Source: Spirosoma fluviale (GTDB taxonomy: Bacteria > Bacteroidota > Bacteroidia > Cytophagales > Cyclobacteriaceae). From it: DNA of 64,000 nucleotides. Shown here piece after piece: positions 30,230-38,790 of this stretch. The DNA lies in contig CAMDLI010000003.1 of assembly GCA_945901615.1 (NCBI GenBank), positions 1 through 64,000 on the forward strand, in the 5' to 3' direction. Made by a program: the position numbers and the translations under genes. Each line of letters begins with the position of its first letter. Within the stretch, counting starts at the first letter, position 1. The notes under the pieces are model-generated. The model was given only the letters and a program-made list of their open reading frames with translations. It was not told where the DNA came from and made no database searches.

Positions 30230-30934
30230 TTAAGCCCCCTGATTTTCTTTTACTCTCCATAGACGCCACCAAGGCGTGCCGGGTGAGTCGTGGTGCTCAA
30301 AGTGGTATCCAAAAAAGTAACAGCTCAAAAATGCCCAAAGATGGTTTTTGGGCTGTGAACTCGAATGGTGAGCGTTGGTCTGCTCGCCCATGTGAGGCAG
30401 GTAGGTGCCAAAGTAAAAGAGCTGCAGGGTAGAAAGCCCAGCGGGAACCATCCAAAAGAGGATCAAGTTTTCGGTGGGAAGGACTAGCTTGAGGAGGTTG
30501 AAGGTGACCGCCATCAGGAGAAACTGCCAGATGTTGAGGTACTGAAAAATAAAGCTGAGGTACCAGCGGAAGAACTTTCCAGATGCATGGTAATCGGGAT
30601 CCTTATCCGTGGCTACGTAGCGATGGTGCTCGTGGTGCTTGGGAAAGAGTTTCCAGTAGAAGTTGTAGGAAAACAGGATCGCCGAGATCCATCCGGTCAC
30701 ATGGTTTGCATTTTTATTGCTCGAAACAATCCCATGCATCGCATCGTGCGCGGTGATAAAGAGGCCAGTATACAGGTGCGTTTGTATGAGAATGGCGAGG
30801 TAGGTGAGTGGATTTTCCCAAGAAAACTCCCAGGTGAGCAAGAAAGCCAACGAAAGGCCCCAAGCGAGGATGATGCCCCAACCAATCAAAAAACCTTTTG
30901 GGTCTACGGCATGTACTGTGGTTTTAGCCTCCAT
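30230..30934 (-). CDS. crtW: beta-carotene ketolase CrtW-like (fatty acid desaturase fold)
   Basis: His boxes HDAMHG, HHEHHRY, YHFEHH; YFGTYLPH motif; carotenoid cluster. Confidence 0.88.
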   Translation of the reverse strand: MEAKTTVHAVDPKGFLIGWGIILAWGLSLAFLLTWEFSWENPLTYLAILIQTHLYTGLFITAHDAMHGIVSSNKNANHVTGWISAILFSYNFYWKLFPKHHEHHRYVATDKDPDYHASGKFFRWYLSFIFQYLNIWQFLLMAVTFNLLKLVLPTENLILFWMVPAGLSTLQLFYFGTYLPHMGEQTNAHHSSSQPKNHLWAFLSCYFFGYHFEHHDSPGTPWWRLWRVKENQGA

Positions 30935-30944
30935 GATGTGGAGA

Positions 30945-31796
30945 TTAGAAGGTTAAAATACGCTCCCGAACCTGCTCCATCAACCACAATGGGGTGGAGG
31001 TTGCTCCGCAGATGCCAACACTGTTACCCGGAACAAACCAGTCCGATTCAATTTGGTCGGCGTTGGACACAAAATGGGTGTTAGGATTTTTTTCTTTACA
31101 CACGTTGTAAAGCACCTTGCCATTGGAGGATTTGGTACCACTCACAAAAATGATTCGGTCAAATTTTTCCGCGAAAGAACGAAGCTCTTTGTCACGATTG
31201 GATACTTGTCTGCAAATGGTATCGTTGGTATGAACCGTGATTCCGTTTTCACGAAGAATTTGATTGATCTCGTAAAATTTATCCGTGCTTTTGGTGGTCT
31301 GGCTATACAGCGTGATGTTCTTTGGAAGATTGGGGATGTCCAATTCCGAAATGTCTTGAAATACCACAGCCTTGTTATTGGTTTGTCCCAAAAGGCCAAT
31401 CACTTCCGCATGGCCATGCTTCCCATAAATGTAGATGTTGTCCTCCTTGTCAAAGGAGTTTTTGATCCGGTTCTGTAGCTTGAGCACTACCGGACAGCTT
31501 GCATCGATGAGGGTCAAGTTATTTTTAATGGAGAGTTCGTAGGTGGAGGGAGGCTCACCGTGTGCGCGAATCAACACCTTTTCATCTTTTAGACCCTGCA
31601 AGTGCTCATGGTCAATGATTTTTAACCCTTTTCGGGTGAGGCGGTTGACTTCTTCGTCGTTGTGTACGATATCACCTAGGCAATAGAGATAGCCTTGCTC
31701 CTCGAGGATTTCTTCCGCCATTTCGATGGCGTAAACTACCCCAAAGCAAAAGCCCGAATGATCATCTATTTGAACCTGTAGGTGTTTCATGCTCAT
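30945..31796 (-). CDS. ispH: 4-hydroxy-3-methylbut-2-enyl diphosphate reductase
   Basis: SGFCFGVVYAIEMAEE, IRAHGEPPS, DASCPVV, FVSGTKSSNGKVL, GICGATSTP. Confidence 0.95.
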   Translation of the reverse strand: MSMKHLQVQIDDHSGFCFGVVYAIEMAEEILEEQGYLYCLGDIVHNDEEVNRLTRKGLKIIDHEHLQGLKDEKVLIRAHGEPPSTYELSIKNNLTLIDASCPVVLKLQNRIKNSFDKEDNIYIYGKHGHAEVIGLLGQTNNKAVVFQDISELDIPNLPKNITLYSQTTKSTDKFYEINQILRENGITVHTNDTICRQVSNRDKELRSFAEKFDRIIFVSGTKSSNGKVLYNVCKEKNPNTHFVSNADQIESDWFVPGNSVGICGATSTPLWLMEQVRERILTF

Positions 31797-31797
31797 A

Positions 31798-32505
31798 TTA
31801 ACCGCGAAATGAGGAAATTGTTTGCCTATTTCTTAGGAACTCAAAGATGCTGATGTTCATCAAGAACAGGATCAAGGAGTAGACCAAGTCTTCGATAGGT
31901 ACGGTCCAAATTCGAATACCCAAATTTTCTGCATTGTTGTAGATCACGACCGGTTCCTCGGTAAGTCCTCCCGTAAGGATGCCGTTGCACAGCATGAGGG
32001 GGATGAGGTGTACCAGGTAGGCAAAAATAAAGCGTCCTAGGTATTTTTCCTTAAAGATTAAGTAGTGGACGATTAAGGTTAAAGCACCAATAAAGAAGTT
32101 GACCGATGTATACCACTTGTCAAGGTGTAGCACAGACAAGACCAGCAGTAATGGAGCGAGTACCCAGACGAAAGCCTTGGCAAAGGGGAGAAAATGATCT
32201 TTTGGGAAAAAGTAAATCAGCACCTCATAGATGAAGATGGAGGAAAAAGGGACGATCAAGAAAAATAGCCATTCTTCAATCGGAAGGTCTAGGTAGAAAA
32301 ATCCCAATACATATCTGGTATTAAATTCCCAAACACCCAGGTTGGTAAACCATATATCCCAAACGATAAAGAAAGCGGCAGTCAGTACTAAGCCTGGGAA
32401 AAGGTATTTCCACTGGGAGGCATAGCGGATGCGGTGCTCAAAGGATTGGGCTAGGGGGTAGCTGATTGCAAAGAGGAGCACACCTAGATACAAATACTTT
32501 TCCAT
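31798..32505 (-). CDS. lycopene cyclase domain protein (CrtYc/CrtYd-type)
   Basis: Two repeated hydrophobic domains with LDLPIEEWLFFLIVPFS and VPIEDLVYSLILFLMN (PxE(E/D) motif repeated). Confidence 0.9.
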   Translation of the reverse strand: MEKYLYLGVLLFAISYPLAQSFEHRIRYASQWKYLFPGLVLTAAFFIVWDIWFTNLGVWEFNTRYVLGFFYLDLPIEEWLFFLIVPFSSIFIYEVLIYFFPKDHFLPFAKAFVWVLAPLLLVLSVLHLDKWYTSVNFFIGALTLIVHYLIFKEKYLGRFIFAYLVHLIPLMLCNGILTGGLTEEPVVIYNNAENLGIRIWTVPIEDLVYSLILFLMNISIFEFLRNRQTISSFRG

Positions 32506-33347
32506 TAGGAGAGGCCAAGTTTGTTTTCTAGATAGCTACCAAAGAGAAGGCTCAACTTTTTAGCATTGGGGATGCGTACCCGTTGTTGTGTGATGGTCTC
32601 TGGCGGCAGCTTTTTGATTTTATCAAAAAGCTTTTGATAGTAGAGGTAAGCGACCTTAACGCCAAGTTTGGCTCCAGCTGGAAGCCCAGCAATCCCAATC
32701 AAGGAGTCGTCGAAGTCTTTTTGGATATCCGCTTCGATGAGGGCTTTGACGGAGGTATTAAATTGATTGAAATCTACGCCTGGAAAATACACTCTTCCGC
32801 GTTCCTCGTAATCACTTTTAATGTCTCGAAGGAAATTTACCTTCTGAAAAGCTGCGCCCAGTTTGCAGGCAGGTTCCCTTAGCCGTTGGTATTCCGCATC
32901 ATCCCCTTCGCAAAACACCCTCAAACACATCAATCCAACTACTTCTGCTGAGCCATAGATGTATTCGTGGTATTTGGAGTCGTTGTAGGTTTTGAAGTCC
33001 AAGTCCATTTCCATGGAGTGGAGGAACGCTTCAATGAGGTCTTTTTCGATCTGGTATTTGTTGACAATCAACTGGAAGGCATGCAAGACCGGGTTGAGGG
33101 AGATTTTGGCATCTATGGCCTCGTAGGTGTCTTTTTTGAAGCGATCCAAAAGCGCCTGCTTGTCCTGATCATGAAAGGTGTCTACGATTTCATCTGCATA
33201 CCGCACAAAGCCATAGATGGCATAGATGGGTAGATGGAGGCTTTTGTCTAAGGTTTTTATTCCCAAAGTAAAGCTAGTGCTGTAGCGCTCAGTGATGAGC
33301 TTGCTGCACTCCAAGGTGGTTTGATTATACAGAGAAATGGCGTCCAT
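32505..33347 (-). CDS. crtB: phytoene synthase
   Basis: YAIYGFVRYADEIVDTFHD, GAAFQKVNFLRDIKSDYEERGRVYFP. Confidence 0.94.
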   Translation of the reverse strand: MDAISLYNQTTLECSKLITERYSTSFTLGIKTLDKSLHLPIYAIYGFVRYADEIVDTFHDQDKQALLDRFKKDTYEAIDAKISLNPVLHAFQLIVNKYQIEKDLIEAFLHSMEMDLDFKTYNDSKYHEYIYGSAEVVGLMCLRVFCEGDDAEYQRLREPACKLGAAFQKVNFLRDIKSDYEERGRVYFPGVDFNQFNTSVKALIEADIQKDFDDSLIGIAGLPAGAKLGVKVAYLYYQKLFDKIKKLPPETITQQRVRIPNAKKLSLLFGSYLENKLGLS

Positions 33348-33368
33348 TACTGCAATATATCTTTTTGT

Positions 33369-34853
33369 TTACAAATTATTTTCTTTCATCACTTCTTTGG
33401 CCACCACCTGACCGGAAATAAGCGATGGAGGAACCCCTGGTCCTGGGACGGTCAATTGACCTGTATAGTACAGGTTGCTCACTTTTTTGCTTTTGAGACT
33501 TGGCTTAAGGATAGCTGTTTGAAGTAGCGTATTGGCTAGGCCGTAAGCATTTCCTTTGAAGGCATGGTAGTCCGCCTTGAAATCGTTGTGTGCATAGGAT
33601 CGCTTGTAGACGATGTGGGAACGGATTTCCTGTCCTGTGATTTTCTCCAAGCGATCTAGAATCATGTGAAAATATTTTTCGCGCATTTCTTCAGTATCCT
33701 CTAAGTCTGGAGCAAGTGGAATGAGCAAAAACAGATTTTCCATTCCTTCAGGAGCGACTGTTGGGTCGGTTATGGAGGGGACGGAAGCATAGAAGAGCGG
33801 CTTTTCAGGCCATCTTGGATTAGTGTAGATCGCATCTGCATGCGGTCCTAGCGGCTCATCAAAGAATAAGTTGTGGTGCCGTAGATTTTTAAGTCGCTTG
33901 TTTACGCCAAGGTAAAAAAGCAAGCTGGAAGGAGCCATCACGCGCTTATTCCAATAGTCTTCGGTATAGTTGCTGTAGGCTGGATCGAGTAGGTGCTTGT
34001 CCACGTGGTGGTAGTCAGCCCCTGCCACAATGATATCTGCTTGGATTCGCTCGCCTGAACGTAGCACTAGGCTTTGGGCTTTTCCATTGGCAACTTCAAT
34101 TTTTTCTACTTCAGAATTGTACTTGAATTGCACCCCTTTTTCTTCTGCCAAGGATACCATCCCTTTGATGATCTCGTGCATCCCTTTTTTAGGATACCAG
34201 GTACCTAGAGCGATGTCCGCATAGTTCATCAAACTGTACAAGGCAGGGATATTGTTGGCTGTTTCGCCGAGGAAAAGCACGGGAAACTCCATGAGTCGCA
34301 CGATCTTGTCGTGCGTAAAATAGCTGCGTACATGCTTGGACATGGACTGGAAGATATCCATCCGAATCATGTCTAGAAGTAGTCGTGGAGAGGTAAACTC
34401 AAAAAGCGAGCGACTAGGTCGGTGCACCAAGTCGTGAATGCCGACCTCGTATTTGTATTTGGCCTGGGCTAGAAACTTGTCCAAGTTGGCAGCCGCACCC
34501 GGCTCGATGCCTTCGAGCATCGCTTTAAACTCGTCTAAGTTGGCAGGAATATCCAAGACATCCTTTTCCCCGTAGATAACTGCATAGGAAGGATCTAGGC
34601 GAATTAGGTCGTAGTAGTCGGACGGTTTTTTTCCAAAATTGGCAAAATAAGATTCAAAGACATCCGGCATCCAATACCAACTGGGACCCATATCAAAAAC
34701 AAATCCCTGGTGCTCGAACTTTCTAGCTCTTCCACCAGGGGAATCATTTTTTTCTAAGAGGGTAACAATGCAGTTGCCTTGGTCTGCCAGGTGAGTAGCT
34801 GCGGAGAGTCCGGCAAATCCGGATCCAATCACTACCACATGTTTTTTTGACAT
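33369..34853 (-). CDS. crtI: phytoene desaturase
   Basis: VVVIGSGFAGLSAATHLADQG FAD motif; C-terminal NLYYTGQLTVPGPGVPPSLISGQ. Confidence 0.95.
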   Translation of the reverse strand: MSKKHVVVIGSGFAGLSAATHLADQGNCIVTLLEKNDSPGGRARKFEHQGFVFDMGPSWYWMPDVFESYFANFGKKPSDYYDLIRLDPSYAVIYGEKDVLDIPANLDEFKAMLEGIEPGAAANLDKFLAQAKYKYEVGIHDLVHRPSRSLFEFTSPRLLLDMIRMDIFQSMSKHVRSYFTHDKIVRLMEFPVLFLGETANNIPALYSLMNYADIALGTWYPKKGMHEIIKGMVSLAEEKGVQFKYNSEVEKIEVANGKAQSLVLRSGERIQADIIVAGADYHHVDKHLLDPAYSNYTEDYWNKRVMAPSSLLFYLGVNKRLKNLRHHNLFFDEPLGPHADAIYTNPRWPEKPLFYASVPSITDPTVAPEGMENLFLLIPLAPDLEDTEEMREKYFHMILDRLEKITGQEIRSHIVYKRSYAHNDFKADYHAFKGNAYGLANTLLQTAILKPSLKSKKVSNLYYTGQLTVPGPGVPPSLISGQVVAKEVMKENNL

Positions 34854-34857
34854 AGAA

Positions 34858-35370
34858 TTAATTTTTGTGCTTGTAGACCATCAGGTCTTCTTTCAATAGC
34901 TTGCGGGCAATATGGATTCTATTTTTAACTGTTCCAATAGGTATCTGAAGCTTTTCAGCGATTTCGTGGTATTTAAACCCTCTGAAATGCATCAAAAATG
35001 GAGTACGATACACCTCGTCCAATTTCTGGATGGCTTGCTGAATGTCGTCCATCGTGAAATTGCCAAATACACCATTGTCAATTAGGGCATCACTCGAGTT
35101 GAGGTAATGAAGATTGTCCGTAGTGTCTACAAAAGTACCCCTTCTTACCATTCTTTGGTAATTGGTAATGAAGGTATTCTTCATGATCGTATACAACCAA
35201 GCTTTTAGGTTGGTGCCCTCGGTGAACTTGTCTTTGTTGGTGAACGCTTTGACCATGGTGTCCTGAAGCAAGTCATTGGCATCGTCCACGTCACGAGTAA
35301 GCTTCATGGCGAAGGGCTTAAGCGAGCTAGAAAGCTTTTGAAGAGAGTAGCTAAATTCTAGAGTGGTCAT
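34858..35370 (-). CDS. ECF-type RNA polymerase sigma factor
   Basis: DVDDANDLLQDTMVKAF, sigma4 FKYHEIAEKLQIPIGTVKNRIHIARKLL; ORF 34858..35394, ATG start at 35370 preferred. Confidence 0.92.
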   Translation of the reverse strand: MTTLEFSYSLQKLSSSLKPFAMKLTRDVDDANDLLQDTMVKAFTNKDKFTEGTNLKAWLYTIMKNTFITNYQRMVRRGTFVDTTDNLHYLNSSDALIDNGVFGNFTMDDIQQAIQKLDEVYRTPFLMHFRGFKYHEIAEKLQIPIGTVKNRIHIARKLLKEDLMVYKHKN

Positions 35371-35380
35371 GGGTCTGGCG

Positions 35381-35562
35381 TTTTGTTTAATCAAATCTAG
35401 TAACGATTAAACAAAATCCAAACGTTTTGTGGAATTAAAATCAAAAAAGATTAAACAGAAAAATTATAAAGGTTCCATGAAGGCAAAAAAATAACCTTAA
35501 TTCATCAAAAAGGCCATTTAACTAGAAAGAAGTTTGTTTAAGGGTTAAACAATTTTGTTTAA
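35381..35562 (-). promoter_or_regulatory. TGTTTAA/TTAAACA repeat array upstream of sigma-crtI-crtB operon (putative regulator binding sites)
   Basis: TTTTGTTTAA 35381-35390; ATTAAACAAA 35407-35416 region; ATTAAACA 35450-35457; TTTGTTTAA 35533-35541; GTTAAACAA 35544-35552; TTTTGTTTAA 35553-35562. Confidence 0.7.
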
Positions 35563-36459
35563 CTATTTCTCCTGAAAAACTTGATCGACTTCCTCCAACA
35601 GATTTTTGATATCTCGGATGTAACTCATTTGCTTTACATTGGCGGGGAAGCTGAGGTCTTGGCCTAGCACCTGGTAGCCTGTAACTAAGATTTCAGCATT
35701 GGTAAATCGATCGGATAGCGCATTGATGTATTCTTGCACATATTCAGACGATGGCGAGGTAGTGATGACAGTCAATAAGTACTCGGGCTGGTGCAATTTA
35801 TACACCGCGAGTAAGTCGTCATTGGGTGTACTTTGTCCCAAGTAGATGACTTTATGCCCCTTAGACTTAATCAAATAGCTGGCGAAAAGAATGGAGATTT
35901 CATGGAGTTCTCCTTCAGGCAAGAAGAGCAAAAACTTTTTGCCTCCCCGCTGTAGAACCTGTCCATCAATAGCCACAATTAATTTTTGTCGTACCAGGTT
36001 AGAGATAAAATGCTCCTGTGCGGGATTGATTGCACCTGTTTGCCAAAGAATCCCAATTTTGGACATAAAGGGATAAATGACATTGAGCATCGTCTGCTCA
36101 AAACCGAGCTTTAGGATATTGGTACTTAATATTTTGTCAAAGCGCTCCTCATCCATTTCGATCATGCAGATCGTCAAGGCGTGGATCTGGTCGTCATGAG
36201 TTAAGGACCTTTCGGTGAGTTTCATGACTTCCTCACGCAACTCGTTAGCAGACATGGACGCGATCTTGCTGATTTTGACCCCATTGTCATTGAGCAAGGC
36301 CACGTTTAAAATCAACTTTAAGTCGTCATCGTCGTAAAAGCGGATATTGGTATCCGTGCGCTTGGGCTGCAGCAAGTTGTACCGCTGCTCCCATATCCGC
36401 AAGGTATGGGCTTTGATGCCTGACAATTGTTCGAGATCTTTTATGGAATACGTGCTCAC
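35563..36459 (-). CDS. MerR-family regulator with cobalamin-binding domain (CarH/LitR-like)
   Basis: MerR HTH (YSIKDLEQLSGIKAHTLRIWEQRYNLLQPKRTDTNIRFYDDDDL), W-x9-EH (WQTGAINPAQEH), ExH motif (GELHEIS). Confidence 0.9.
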   Translation of the reverse strand: MSTYSIKDLEQLSGIKAHTLRIWEQRYNLLQPKRTDTNIRFYDDDDLKLILNVALLNDNGVKISKIASMSANELREEVMKLTERSLTHDDQIHALTICMIEMDEERFDKILSTNILKLGFEQTMLNVIYPFMSKIGILWQTGAINPAQEHFISNLVRQKLIVAIDGQVLQRGGKKFLLFLPEGELHEISILFASYLIKSKGHKVIYLGQSTPNDDLLAVYKLHQPEYLLTVITTSPSSEYVQEYINALSDRFTNAEILVTGYQVLGQDLSFPANVKQMSYIRDIKNLLEEVDQVFQEK

Positions 36460-36902
36460 TGCTCCTCCTTGTTAAAGAATTGTTTGGGGACTAAAAATAG
36501 ACCAAAAGAAACTGCATCGTCCTTTTGGTTGGTTTTATGATGTGCCTGATGTGCCTTGTAGATCCCTTTCAATACAGGATGCTTGGGCTTGCCAAACCAG
36601 GTCAGTCTCCGGTGTACCAATACATCGTGCAGTACAAAGTACAACGCGCCGTAAAGGCTAATGCCTATTCCCATCCAAAAGCGGTAATCTAAAGTCTCTA
36701 CACCGAGAAAGATCAAGATCACTGCAATGCTTCCGAATAAAAGGGAAAACAAGTCGTTCAGTTCAAAGAAATACTTGGAATGTTGGTGGTGGGTCTTGTG
36801 GATCATCCACAAAGGACCATGCATCACATACTTGTGAATAAACCATCCGGAAAATTCCATGGCAGTAAATCCTAGTGCGATATAGATGATAGACAACAAC
36901 AT
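36456..36902 (-). CDS. crtZ: beta-carotene hydroxylase CrtZ-like
   Basis: HKYVMHG, HKTHHQHSK, HDVLVHRR, HQAHHK histidine clusters. Confidence 0.92.
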   Translation of the reverse strand: MLLSIIYIALGFTAMEFSGWFIHKYVMHGPLWMIHKTHHQHSKYFFELNDLFSLLFGSIAVILIFLGVETLDYRFWMGIGISLYGALYFVLHDVLVHRRLTWFGKPKHPVLKGIYKAHQAHHKTNQKDDAVSFGLFLVPKQFFNKEEQ

Positions 36903-37092
36903 TTAAGCAGTAACTCTTAAGGGGGTGGATTTGTTATTTATTTTGTGTTTACGCTAGTATACCCGTTGATAATTGTCAATAGCCGACTGCCTACGGATCA
37001 AAGCAGCTGTTCTTCATCCACCCCGCTTTAGTTGGTAATCGTGGAAGTAGGCTTATTTATTCAATTAATTTTCCGGGGACAAAGAAAAAGAT

Positions 37093-37758
37093 TTAAGACA
37101 CGACTGTAAAATTCAACACCGTAAAAAATAGAATCCAAATAAGTAACAAAAAGGTAGCCAAGGGATTAAATTTTTCAAATTTGGCTTTTCTCCAGATGAG
37201 CTGAACTAGAAAGGATACTCCAAACCAACCTAGGTAGTTACTCAAAGGGATAATTTCCCACTTCCAGGCCCAAAAATTGAGCGATACGGCGACTGGTTCC
37301 AGAATGTAATCCAAAGCGGTCATGGCCGTGGCACCCAAAAAGGACGCGTACCAATCGTTTGGAATCTTGTGAAAAACAGATCCAGTGAGGTAACTGAGGA
37401 CAAACCAGTTGACGCCGATCACCAAAGGAACTTCCCACAGCATCACACCAAGTGTTGGTCCATACACGTAGTCACCATACAAATAGCCAGTATGAATCCC
37501 AATCAATTCGGATCCAAACCCGATCCAAAATGCTGCCGCTCCAAAAATCGGAAAAGCATCGGTCCATCCTCGGTGATAGACCAAAATAAGTCCCATCGTG
37601 GCCAACAAATGAAAAGGAGTCAACTTCAAAAATAAGTCTCTGTACTCGGGTAGGCTGAGGCCAATTGCCCCGACCACATGCAATGCAACCAAAATGATTT
37701 TCCCAATCCATACGCGAGATTGCAGCGTTTTACCTTCATGGGAATCTAGTGTATGCAT
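37093..37758 (-). CDS. carotenoid biosynthesis membrane protein (CruF/DUF422-like)
   Basis: HTGYLYGDYVYGPTLGVMLWEVPLVIGVNWFVL…TALDYILEPVAVSLNFWAW; ORF extends to 37815. Confidence 0.85.
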   Translation of the reverse strand: MHTLDSHEGKTLQSRVWIGKIILVALHVVGAIGLSLPEYRDLFLKLTPFHLLATMGLILVYHRGWTDAFPIFGAAAFWIGFGSELIGIHTGYLYGDYVYGPTLGVMLWEVPLVIGVNWFVLSYLTGSVFHKIPNDWYASFLGATAMTALDYILEPVAVSLNFWAWKWEIIPLSNYLGWFGVSFLVQLIWRKAKFEKFNPLATFLLLIWILFFTVLNFTVVS

Positions 37759-37855
37759 AGTTGAGGGACCTTTGGAGGTATTCTGTTTGGGATTTCTAAC
37801 TTTGTTCCTTCGCAATTGTTCTCTACAAAAGTAAGCAAAACCCTTTTCTTGACTT

Positions 37856-38158
37856 ATGATCCTCTACAATATTACCTTTAATCTCAGCCCATCCATCGAA
37901 GAGGACTTTATCTCCTGGATGAAAACTACTCATATCCCCGAGGTCTTGGCCACAGGAATTTTCCACCACCATGTTTTTTACCGATTGGTTCACCATTCCG
38001 AGGATGGCTCCCTCAATTATTGCATTCAATACTTTACGGAGTCTATGGAGCTCATGCTTCAATACGAACGAATCCATGCTCCAGCTTTGCGCGCCAAAAC
38101 ACAGGAACGCTATCAGGATCAAGCGATAGCTTTTCGTACCTTGTTGGAAACGATTTAA
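37856..38158 (+). CDS. DUF4286 family protein
   Basis: MILYNITFNLSPSIEEDFISWMKTTHIPEVLATGIF pattern. Confidence 0.8.
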   Translation: MILYNITFNLSPSIEEDFISWMKTTHIPEVLATGIFHHHVFYRLVHHSEDGSLNYCIQYFTESMELMLQYERIHAPALRAKTQERYQDQAIAFRTLLETI

Positions 38159-38161
38159 GAC

Positions 38162-38629
38162 ATGAACAAGTATATCAAACTCTTTGTCAGCCTGCTCCTT
38201 CCCCAAATCGCGGGAGGCGTAGGGGCATTTTTTACCCTGAGCTCCGTCCAAACTTGGTACCTGACCCTCAACAAACCTTCCTGGAATCCACCCAGCTGGC
38301 TTTTTGGTCCGGTATGGACAACCCTTTATGTCTTAATGGGGATTGCCTGTTTTCTAATTTGGAAAAGCAATCATCCCCTCAAAAAGCAAGCTCTAATCCT
38401 GTACTCTGTCCAGTTAATCCTCAACTTTCTCTGGTCACCCGCATTTTTTGGTGCGCAAAACCCCCTCCTCGGTCTTGTAGTGATTGTCCCGATGTGGCTT
38501 AGTATCCTCGCATGCATCTTAAAATTTCGCCAAATCAATTCCTGGGCTGCCGCCTTGTTGATTCCCTACCTTCTTTGGGTCAGCTTTGCGACGGTATTGA
38601 ATGCGACCATCTGGCATCTAAATCCATAA
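38162..38629 (+). CDS. tspO: TspO/MBR family protein
   Basis: WYLTLNKPSWNPPSWLFGPVWTTLYVLMG signature. Confidence 0.93.
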   Translation: MNKYIKLFVSLLLPQIAGGVGAFFTLSSVQTWYLTLNKPSWNPPSWLFGPVWTTLYVLMGIACFLIWKSNHPLKKQALILYSVQLILNFLWSPAFFGAQNPLLGLVVIVPMWLSILACILKFRQINSWAAALLIPYLLWVSFATVLNATIWHLNP

Positions 38630-38633
38630 AAAA

Positions 38634-38663
38634 AGCCAGTCAGAATTGCTGACTGGCTTTTTT
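38634..38663 (+). terminator. Rho-independent terminator
   Basis: AGCCAGTCAGAATTGCTGACTGGCTTTTTT. Confidence 0.85.
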
Positions 38664-38733
38664 GGTACTTTTTAGAAAACCGCATTTAGCGGACTCCCCA
38701 AGAAAATAAATGTTGAAGTCTAAGCAATGTGCT

Positions 38734-38778
38734 GTCGACTGTGATCAGCCTGTAGACCGTGGTCTATCGACCGTCGAC
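38734..38778. repeat. intergenic palindromic block GTCGAC…TAGACC-GT-GGTCTA…GTCGAC
   Basis: Direct reading of the sequence. Confidence 0.55.
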
Positions 38779-38790
38779 AAAAACTTCTTG

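Noticed and set aside
36903-37092. Cobalamin riboswitch upstream of crtZ/CarH-like genes
   Set aside because: No recognisable B12-box or riboswitch core could be read on either strand; only a spaced inverted repeat was seen.
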